Shown one piece after another: positions 55,996 to 64,000 of a DNA stretch of 64,000 bases (its first letter is position 1; every line of letters begins with the position of its first letter). The notes beneath the pieces were generated by a model, which worked only from the letters and a program-made list of their open reading frames with translations, did not search any database and had not been told where the DNA came from. The position numbers and the translations under genes were made by a program. Where the stretch lies: NCBI GenBank assembly GCA_012934845.2, contig WNNJ02003347.1, positions 1-64,000 of the forward strand, read 5' to 3'. The DNA comes from Pomphorhynchus laevis (taxonomy: Eukaryota > Acanthocephala > Palaeacanthocephala > Echinorhynchida > Pomphorhynchidae).

Positions 55996-56634
55996 TCAGT
56001 TAGCAAAATGGCAAACCAGCGCCTTGTAATCTAAGCTCTTATTTTAAACTAATACCAATATGAATTAAAATATTTAGCGAGGAAAGATAACTATATAGCT
56101 GATATGCTTTAGAGATTTTCAGTAAGCGATATCTAAGAAAAGAACGATCAGAATCGAGTAAATCATATACAGGATATGCATGCATAAAAACCAATGATAT
56201 CGGCGAAAGATATACTGGATGAAAGTCCAGCTGATGCCAAATACAAAATGTCAAAAGTGTCCTTGAAAGTAGATGGCTCCGACAAATATATTATCCTTCA
56301 AGTTCATTCTACTCAAGACAGAACGTGTTATCATATAAAAATGTAATGTCGCTATGGTTACAGCATAGAGTAATTCCGAAAATACAGAGTAAGACACTAA
56401 AGCTCTTCATTTGGGACATCCTTGAAGAAATGGCATATGAAGTTTAGCAACAATGTACTGTAGTTGGCCACCAATCAACAAGATCATAGAAGTTCACGTT
56501 GAGGTGTTTCGTGCCAAGCCCTTCATCCTGTTGCACCACATCAAACATTACTCTCATAAAATCTCCTGATAAAGTATCGAATCGATTGCATATCGACTTT
56601 GGTGATCCAATCGATGTACGCAATTTGCTAAAAT
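55996..56634 (+). pseudogene. Plus-strand Ty3/Gypsy pol, right part (RNase H end, integrase start)
   Basis: Directly after the nested element, the plus strand reads SVSKMANQRLVI, a stop, ALILN and YQYELKYLARKDNYIADMLSR, the end of Ty3 RNase H (A-D-x-L-S-R), then integrase pieces including WPPINKIIEVHVEVFRAKPF and SNRLHIDFGDPIDVRNL (the core H-I-D-F-x-x-P). Joined to the left part it gives the expected protein order. It ends at the LINE A copy 4 boundary. Confidence 0.75.
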
Positions 56635-57075
56635 AGATTTATTTTTACGTAGCAAATGCGTGCCAGCGCACGCTTACATGACCACAACAAAACAAAAATG
56701 TAAATTATGTGTCGAAAAGGTGTGAACGGAGAAGGTGTTAGAATGTGATAAAGGAAGGAGCGCGGCGGACGTCGAGAGGGAGTTGATTCCAGGCGAGTGA
56801 GGCGGCGACGAGGAAGGATCGGAGACCATAGTTGTTGGAGTAATTGGGAACGTGGAGTAAGAGGGTATGACGGGAACGCATCGATAGCGAGGTGGGGCGA
56901 GTGTCGTCTAAGAAAGGAAGGTTGATGAACGATTGGGAGCCGACAGCGATGATACGAAAAGTTACGAGAAGAAGGCGGAGTTTGATGCGGATGTGGATGG
57001 TGGTCCAGGAGAGTCGGGCAAGATATGTGGATATGTGGTCGAAGCGACGGAGACGAAAGAGCGCTCAAAGATATG
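56635..57075 (-). repeat. L2/CR1-like LINE family A, copy 4 (3' end)
   Basis: In broken minus-strand frames it carries the RT tail (RRFDHISTYLARLSW; HVPNYSNNYGLRSFLVAASL; WNQLPLDVRR) and the family terminus with GTAAGCGTGCGCTGGCACGC. It is 5' truncated, about 440 bp, and less AT-rich than its surroundings. The sequence is close in layout to copy 1. Confidence 0.78.
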
Positions 57076-58119
57076 TACGTATGAAATACATCTGCAGTAA
57101 TAACTTTTTCGAAGTTGGTAAAGTTTTAGCGAAAATGGTCTTTTATTCCAATTGAGATGAGTTGCTAATTGCTAATAATTAGCACGTAATTGTTATATCG
57201 AAGGTATATTTATACATATTAGCCTATTTGAATTGCGGCTTTCTTAGCCAAGCACACACAGCTATACAATGTACATTCTATGATGCCATATTTTTTATAT
57301 AAATGTATATTCATCATTGCTTAATCAATTACACATGCTTTTATGAAGGTACATTTAAATCAGAGGCTATATTTTACAATGATATTAGAGTGAATTATTT
57401 TTATTAAAAATAAAAATAATATTATATGATAATATTAAATAATAATATATGCCGGGAATTCGGCACTTTAGTATATATAACACATACATCGGTCTTTCAA
57501 TGTTACACTTTTAGTAGGTCTAAATAGAGCTATATACTAACCTTATTCTATGAAATTAGTGTGTATTCTATCAAATTCGTTCAAAGCTCAAATCTCAAAT
57601 AACATCACACTTATTTCTTCAAAATGTTGTAGTAGCGTTTTTAAAAATTCGACCACACCACTTTTGTAAAATAACTCCAATAGTGTAAGATCTACACAAT
57701 ACTCCACTTTTGCGTATCATTAAGCTATTTTTGCATATCTTCACTTTTGCATAACAGCACCCCGTAATCTTTTATAATTTGTCATTAAATAGTTTTAGAA
57801 AAAACTTAACTCACTAGATTCGTCTTATTTGATAGGACTAAGCATGGAAGGTTCAAAAAATAAGCTATCAAAAATATCGGTATTGCCTTTCCTAACTCGG
57901 TTAAGAAAAATAAGACGCAAAGTGAATTTACAATGCATGATATATTGTGGTTTATATCACGTAGCACGATATGCATTTTACTAAAATACATTTGCTTAAC
58001 CTCGAATTTTAAAGGTCTAGTCTCTATTACGCAGCAAATAGTTACAAGATTGTCAATTACTGACCACTTTGATTTATGAATAATCAATTTAATTCCTATC
58101 TGTGCAGGTTATTATTATA
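57076..58119. other. AT-rich spacer, nothing recognised
   Basis: No supported coding or RNA feature. A 93-codon minus-strand frame at 57806-58087 shows no family signature. Confidence 0.45.
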
Positions 58120-58359
58120 ATTATTATTAATTAAGTTTGAACTTTCTTGGCTGCTTATATAACTACTTACAAAGTAAAAACTTTATTGATTACAAACATC
58201 TTACAATAAATAACATATAAAACATTCATCTGCGTAACTGACTAGACAGCACATACGAAAACCGAGATCGACTAGCTCAAGAAAAGTAAAGACAAGACAG
58301 ATAGTCCTGGCGCAACGATATCACATCAATTGTGAGCTAAGTCAATAGTCTACGAAACA

Positions 58360-59508
58360 ATGAATGAAAACGAATCCGTCGCGTGTGATCGAATTAATAC
58401 TAAACGATGCTGTTGCTGTAATAGATCAAACGCTGTCTGTAAAAACTGTTCTTGTGCCCGAGGAGGTAGATCGTGCACAAACTGCTTTGTAGGGTCTAGA
58501 TGTTCAAATCGATCGGAACAAATGTCAACATGCATGAACGTCGAGAGTTCGATTTAAGGGCCATCAATAAAACAAGCTGATTCTAATAGTTATAACCACC
58601 TCTCTTCTAATCTCTGTTTTCAGGATACAACAGAATTTGTCACCATAGATTTGGAATGCACAGAAGACAATTGTTCGTTGAGAACACTAGTTCGTTCGCC
58701 GCGCTCTATATCACGGAACTTTTTCTTGCAAGATTTTCTCTGCGGTGCTTGTTCAGCGAAGCGCCACAATTTATACGAAAACGCTCTTCGTTCCGCAGAT
58801 GACTCAATTAACGCACTGAAAACGGAAATCAATGAACTTAGGGAAATCGCTAATAAGTTACCTAATCTGACTTCGGATGATAGAAATAGCAAAGGTGGCG
58901 AAACATTCTCTCGAACATTTGCGAGTGTTGTTCGACAACAGGTCGCCCGAACTGTTATGGCTACTTGTGACGTATCGTGTAAGTCTCCAGCATCAGCTTT
59001 AGATATAATGCAGGTTTGTCACGAGCAGGCAAAAAGATCTGGCAACATTATAATAAGAGGGTTATCTGCTAGTGAAATAGATCACAACATTATGAGGGAC
59101 ATCCTGGCTGTTACTGGTCATTTAATTGCTCCTGATAAGAAAATACGAGTAAATTGCCTTCCAAGTAAACCAAAGGATATTCCATCATGGGCGGTTGTTT
59201 CGCTTGATGAGTTTTCGGTTAGTAAGATACTTTCGCAGTCTTTCCGATTAAAGTATGATGAACGTTTTAGGAATATATTTTAGCACCCTGATAGATCCAT
59301 CCCCGAACGAGAAGCGTACAGAAAATTGCGTGAACACCTAAAAGAACAAATTAGAGCCGATCCATTCCATAGATACATAATCCGCGAATCAAAGGTTGTG
59401 AGACTTGAAAATAGGGAACGACCTCTTGTCAAACAGAACGATGAGCTTAACCAAGTGTTTACTCAGAGCCAAGATCTCTCCAAAACAATCCCAGACCAAA
59501 CCATTTGA
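58360..59508 (+). pseudogene. LINE F ORF1 with CXC-like cysteine-rich start, two stops
   Basis: One register throughout (382 codons), broken only by TAA 58555-58557 and TAG 59281-59283. Residues 17-50 are strikingly Cys-rich (RCCCCNRSNAVCKNCSCARG, then G-R-S-C-T-N-C ... C-S-N), resembling tesmin/CXC-type metal-binding repeats. Next come a probable coiled coil (NALKTEINELREIANKL) and an RRM-like stretch (SGNIIIRGLSASEIDHNIM ... WAVVSLDEF). The protein is the gag-like partner of ORF2. Confidence 0.68.
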
Positions 59509-59559
59509 CTACCAATGGGTGGGAGTACTCAGGTTTCAGACACATATAGCGCAGAATCT

Positions 59560-62340
59560 TTTTCGCTTCTTCTATATAACGTAGAATAATTTAAATGTTT
59601 AATGTCAGAAGAATTTAATAGTTGGGTTCGGCCGTTTGATATTGTAATACTAACTAAAACGTTCTCCACAACATCCATTTCTCTTCCTGGTTTTTAATCT
59701 TTCGATATTCCTGCTGTAATGGCAAAACGTGGTCTCCCTAGTGGGGGGGGCTTTTAGTTGCAATAAAACCCATAATATCACAATGATATTGTAGTTATTC
59801 TGATAACGCGATACTTGTAGATTCTGCCACCCTATCAATAATCGGATGTTATTTCAACCCTAGCCATTCCGCATCGGACATTATTGACGAATTGTCTTCT
59901 TTTTTAAGCGAGTCAGTTTGTTCTAAAACTGTTGTAATTGCAGGTGATTTTAATGCACGCTTTGAACTGCCTATCCCCGAAAAACTTTGTCTACTGTGTG
60001 GATTTTTTGAGTCAATGAACATTAAACTACACGTACCATCAGAAAAATGGTCATACGAGGCTCCAAACGGAAAATCTTGTATTGATATAGTTTTCAACAA
60101 TGCCTCAGTAATACGCATGAAATTAGAATTATCTTACTCATGGACTCTTACACGTAAGCATAAACCCGTAAAGCTCCGTTTCTTAAATTCATATAAACAT
60201 CCAGAACAACCGAAAACTTCTAAGCACAGCAGGGTATTACAGATTCAAAAGCTGAATGTTTCCAAGATTGAAGCGGCTTTTTAATTTCTCAAAGAACGGA
60301 AATATGATGATAGTCTTAATTGTATCTCGAAGGCGATTCTAAGCGCATGTTCACATAAGAAGGTACGAAACATAATGCCTCATCTTAAGAAAATTATGCA
60401 TATCCAGACTTGCCTTCGTAGACTTTAATCTCATCTTATATATGAAAGCAGAAGGCGTCGTTAGGAATTGCACGTATCGGATAGTTATACTCAATTGAAA
60501 CGCTTGTATAACACACATGCGCGAGTATAAAAAGCAACATTAATTGCTATGGAAGCTTATCGTTTAGATAGTGCGGAACTGTACCCATGGAAAATAAAAC
60601 CAAAACGAAAAGATGACGGATCTAGAGTTCCTTTAGATCAATGGCTCGTTCATTTTAAAAAAGTATTACATGATGATTCCATCGTCTTCCTAAATAACAT
60701 TCAGAGTTCGACTAGAAATATCCCCATTACGTTAGTAGACTCAGATCCAATTAACTCTTTGATTACTAGCGAGGAAGTTGAATCAGCACTGTTACGCATG
60801 GCAAACAAAAAAGCCGCTGGTCCCGATGACGTATGTGTAGAACATCTAAAATCATCTCTCTCACTTCTTAGCAATTATTGGTTACATATGTTTAACTCGT
60901 TTCTATGTGGAGATCCGCTACCTCAGGAATGGAGAGAGGGAATTGTGAAGGTTCTTTATAAAGGTAAGGGTAATAGATATCTCCCTGATTCCTATCGTGG
61001 TATATCACTCCTAAATCATTCATACAAACTCTTGACGCAGATCGTTTGTATACGACAAATTAGATATCGGCAACATTTACTTCCATTTGAGCAATATGGA
61101 TTTTGACAAGGCAGAAGTACGAGTGATGTTCTGAGAGTTTTACGAGCACTTGTAATAGAAAAGTTCTAAGCGCATAAATCACTCTACACGATCTTTGTGG
61201 ACTTTGAGAAGGCTTTTGATTCCATAGATCGAAACTTATTATTGAGAAAGGTTGAACATGGCGCTAAAGTATATGGCCGCTTTCTTCAACTTATAAGCAG
61301 CAGCCTTCAACCAAGTTCACTTAGAATATTTGAGGGATTCAGTTTTCACAATCCTTTTGCGTAAACCGTTGTGTCTTGCAAGGAGGTCCTCTTAGCCCCC
61401 TACTTTTTGCTTTCTTCGTTATGAACCTCCCAAACTTCCTATGTTGAAATTCGAATAGGGTATGGTCAGTGATGTATGCAGATGATCTTGCATAGTGTCG
61501 GATACTATATCCTCTTCTCAAAGAGCCTTAGATGCGTTATATCATTATTGTACATCTAACAAAATGAAGGTTAACATCGAAAAGACCAGAGTCGTCAAGT
61601 TTCGTAAGGGTGGTCCACGGTGCAAGCATGATCAGCTTACATTTCATAACGAGCCGCTGGAATTTTCGCGTTCGTATACTTATCTAGGAATGTACCTCAC
61701 TTCGCGTTGGAGTTTTGTTGATCACTTGGAACGCAAGGCGACAAAAATAATTACGGCAACGAGTTTTATCCATAATCTGGGGAGTCTTTCTTTCGAGGGT
61801 GCATTGAGTTATTTCAGAGTCATGTTGTTGCTCATGATTAGTTATGGTATTTCCATTGTATGGAATGATTTGACTTCCGGTAATTTCATGCAGCTCGACA
61901 GATGTCAGGCAAGATTCTTAAAGCGCATAGTGGGAGTTTCACCAAAGACATCATCCACACTAGTTTCTACCTTGGCAGCTGTCCCCCTTTATCCGTATAT
62001 CTGCGCAGTCTTCTTAATATGGTCGAAACTGTTAATTATACTGCAAATCTAGAAATATTTAACAAGAAAGTATCGGGGATTGATCCGGAACACTTTTTAA
62101 CGCCAGTTGCCTGTCAACAGCATTGGAAAAATTCACACAATTGTAAGCGGCCATTGGTTTGGCGTTTCTCTTCTCATGGGTATCACGATAAGATTTGTCG
62201 TATACGCATTCCTTTACATTCGCGATCGTCGTGCTGTTCGTGCAAATTTTGTTTGTGCGGTTGCTGGTCCTTGCTTCATATTTTCGAATGTCTATATTTG
62301 CAGCATTTGAGTTTGCAAGATATCGATCGTATGAAATAAA
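59560..62340 (+). pseudogene. LINE F ORF2 (endonuclease-reverse transcriptase), broken
   Basis: EN remnants: WVRPFDIVILTKTF and VVIAGDFNARFELP, then SCIDIVFNN. RT: KKAAGPDDVCVEHLKSSL, DSYRGISLLNHSYKLLTQIV, YTIFVDFEKAFDSIDRNLL (motif A), YADD at 61475-61486, NIEKTRVVKFRKGG and YTYLGMYLTSRW. C-terminal part: KRIVGVSPKTSSTLV and a Cys/His cluster (CCSCKFCLCGC ... HIFEC). Numerous stops and shifts, but the full domain order is present. Confidence 0.75.
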
Positions 62341-62564
62341 GTGCACGATCTGTCTGAGGCCTTTTAAGAGGAACAGTGCAGAAGCATTAGGGGCATAGTA
62401 TATGACGAAGAGAAGATGCAATATATTGGTACAACGTCTAACATCAGCATCCGTTTAAATTGAATGTATTTGATTTATTGTAACTATATTTTCTTTCTTT
62501 TATATTTTGTCGAAGCCGAGAAGCGCGATGGCAATAAATTTTCTCTTCATTATTATTAATTAAG

Positions 62565-63328
62565 CCTCGCTTGGCAGATTTAAACCTCCATCATTTACTC
62601 ACCTATTGACTTATCTGTAAGCATACGTCAAATCCACAAGGTCGTGTTGTCGAAAGACGTAGGGGCACCCGATGTTGAAGCGGGTTCGCTCTTCATTATT
62701 ATTAATTGACAACAAATTAAGCCTAGGCTATTTATAAGTTACATCACAATAAATGAAATTGTATAAAAATAGTCAATAATCACTTATCAGATGAACTAAC
62801 GAAAATTCCAACGTTTTTTGAGAATGAAGGGTCATCGTTCTGTAGAGTTCAAAAACTTGAAGCATTAGACGACATAACAGTCGCACTCTTAAGAAAATTC
62901 TAAGTTCGTACTACTCGCTAGGCAAAGCAGGGAACTCTATGCGTGCACCGTTGTGATTTCAGCATCAGAGTGTGCCCGCGAAGAGAATGCCGATTCCTTT
63001 GTTACAAAAAATATTATAGTGAATGATCCTTAGTGCTCATGACTTTCCAAAAACAGAGAGGTCTATATTGTCACGAGATATCGCACACAAGGCACATTTA
63101 ATATTTGAAGTTGTTTTCCATGATTAAAATTCTTCACTTCTGCACAATTTATTTGTCGATATGAACATTTTCTCCAAGGCAGGCGCTTGCAAGTTATTCG
63201 GACGCCATACCCGAAAAATCGCCGTGCCCGATTTTTCATCATTTAGACATTAAAAATCAAAAACGTTTTTTATTGTCAATAGCTCTCTCTAATTGTCTTT
63301 ATATTTTAAATAAGGCGAGGAGACTATT
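62565..63328. other. Spacer, nothing firm
   Basis: Contains a second CTCTTCATTATTATTAATT at about 62690 preceded by TTGTCGAAAGACG, resembling the LINE F 3' end and possibly a small second insertion. Otherwise no supported feature. Confidence 0.4.
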
Positions 63329-63552
63329 ATTTATTATACAATTTTGATCTAATATTTCGGTGGCACGTGGTACACCATTATCAAGGATTATTCAATTGTA
63401 TGTGTAAATTCGTAAACCAAAAATAGTCAGTAAACTAATAGTCAGCTTACTGACTATACTTGGTTTATAAATATACAAATGAAATTGAATAATCCTTGAT
63501 AATGGTGTGCCCACAAGCCGCTGAAATATTAGATCAAAATTGTATAATAAAT
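63329..63552. repeat. Foldback (palindromic) element
   Basis: Arms of about 105 bp: TTTATTATACAATTTTGATC ... CACCATTATCAAGGATTATT on the left returns inverted on the right, with AATAGTCAGTAA / TTACTGACTAT at the centre. A few mismatches and small indels. It ends 90 bp upstream of the SLC22-like start codon. Confidence 0.85.
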
Positions 63553-63642
63553 AACGTTTTTAATTGATGTGTTTGCGATATTTAATATTACATAATATTA
63601 ATAATCTAAAATAATTACATTTTAGATTGTTTTGTTCAAGAA

Positions 63643-64000
63643 ATGAGTACTAACTCTGACAAACTTGACATGATCCTACATGATATGGTAATTAATCGAA
63701 CATGCGGCTTGCACATTAGCAGATGGCAGCTTTTCACTGGATTTATTCTTTCAACCTATAATTTGTTTTACTCGTGGTGTTTGTTTTCATTCCATTTTAC
63801 CTGGGACAATTTATACATGTGTGCTATACCGCCTAATGTATCACTAGCTGACGCAATTCCTGCCACAAATGACACTCTTTTCAACAAATGTAATGTTTAT
63901 GAACTTTTTAATAAAAGCTACTCAAATAAAACAATTCCATGCCCAATCGGATATAATCATACTATGTACGACCAAAGAAAAACATTTGCGTCTACAGTAA
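63643..64000 (+). CDS. SLC22-like organic ion transporter, N-terminal exon (partial)
   Basis: From ATG 63643 the frame is open to the window edge (119 codons). It shows a short cytosolic start, a hydrophobic helix (WQLFTGFILSTYNLFYSW, residues 31-48), and a large extracellular loop with paired Cys residues and four N-glycosylation sequons (N-D-T, N-K-S, N-K-T, N-H-T). It ends CPIGYNHTMYDQRKTFASTV, the W/Y-x-Y-D-x-x-x-F-x-S-T-V segment that precedes the second helix in SLC22 transporters. An in-frame TAA lies 12 codons upstream. No lesion seen; twelve helices would follow outside the window. Substrate unknown. Confidence 0.82.
   Translation, partial: MSTNSDKLDMILHDMVINRTCGLHISRWQLFTGFILSTYNLFYSWCLFSFHFTWDNLYMCAIPPNVSLADAIPATNDTLFNKCNVYELFNKSYSNKTIPCPIGYNHTMYDQRKTFASTV

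Larger units (their letters stand above)
58136..62548 (+). mobile_element. Full-length LINE, family F, with 16-bp target duplication
   Basis: Bounded by a perfect direct repeat ATTATTATTAATTAAG (58120-58135 and 62549-62564). Contains a 5' UTR, ORF1 (58360-59508), EN-RT ORF2 (about 59560-62340) and a 3' UTR ending GCGATGGCAATAAATTTTCT. It is complete in layout but carries many stops. Clade not assigned; the RT phrase YRGISLLNHSYKLLTQIV and a Cys/His C-terminal region are compatible with several AP-endonuclease LINE clades. Confidence 0.8.

Noticed and set aside
56892-57155. Arg-rich plus-strand frame of 87 codons
   Set aside because: It is antisense to the LINE A copy 4 RT tail, whose motifs are clear on the minus strand.
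57451-57475. GGAATTCGGCAC resembling a cDNA-library EcoRI adaptor
   Set aside because: Only about 11 bases match, the adaptor's following bases are absent and flanks are ordinary AT-rich DNA; chance is sufficient.
62650-62690. Possible tRNA or SINE head near GGTCGTGTTGTCGAAAGACG
   Set aside because: No A and B box pair or cloverleaf could be drawn; similarity to the LINE F 3' end is a simpler explanation.

Overview
This is AT-rich invertebrate genomic DNA, probably from an arthropod, although the sequence alone does not fix the phylum. The evidence is spliced animal-type host gene remnants (condensin subunit NCAPG, cytosolic Hsp90, an SLC22-type transporter) and a mixed set of animal retrotransposons, including Penelope-like elements of the permuted Naiad type. 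I see no complete, intact host gene. The only host exon that looks alive is the first coding exon of an SLC22-like transporter, which runs off the right edge (63643-64000, +).

Layout. Bases 1-13150 are AT-rich and poor in repeats. They hold a truncated, frameshifted Hsp90 fragment (1-316), a decayed but still intron-containing NCAPG pseudogene on the minus strand (about 4580-10549), a small palindromic MITE, a minisatellite and two eroded Naiad 3' ends. Bases 13150-62565 are a dense nest of retroelements. In order these are: a CR1/Jockey-like LINE (family G) split by a deleted hAT transposon with a perfect 8-bp target duplication; an L2/CR1-like LINE on the minus strand (family A) with an internally repeated ORF1; Naiad copies on both strands; a minus-strand CR1/Jockey-like LINE (family C); and four copies of an I/R1-like LINE (family D), one nearly intact in its reverse transcriptase (27228-29450). 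Next come a canonical Penelope-like endonuclease remnant beside a (TA)n tract and a 441-bp near-perfect palindrome; a head-to-head pair of D elements, one of them cut by a Naiad copy that keeps the permuted order GIY-YIG, CxC linker, reverse transcriptase; a minus-strand Ty3/Gypsy element with 108-bp LTRs nested inside the RNase H region of a plus-strand Ty3/Gypsy element; and a 4.4-kb LINE (family F) flanked by a 16-bp duplication. Bases 62565-64000 return to AT-rich sequence with a foldback element just upstream of the SLC22 exon.

How it fits together. The genes present are mainly mobile-element machinery: reverse transcriptases, AP-type and GIY-YIG endonucleases, gag-like ORF1 proteins, a Ty3 protease/integrase and a hAT dimerisation domain. 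Nearly all are broken. The nesting gives a relative order: hAT after LINE G, Naiad after LINE D, minus-strand Gypsy after plus-strand Gypsy. Near-identity of two Naiad copies and the single-lesion D element point to recent activity. The most interesting non-protein signals are a conserved, mutually crossing set of complementary segments in the Naiad 3' UTR, and hammerhead-ribozyme-like core motifs at three Penelope-related places.
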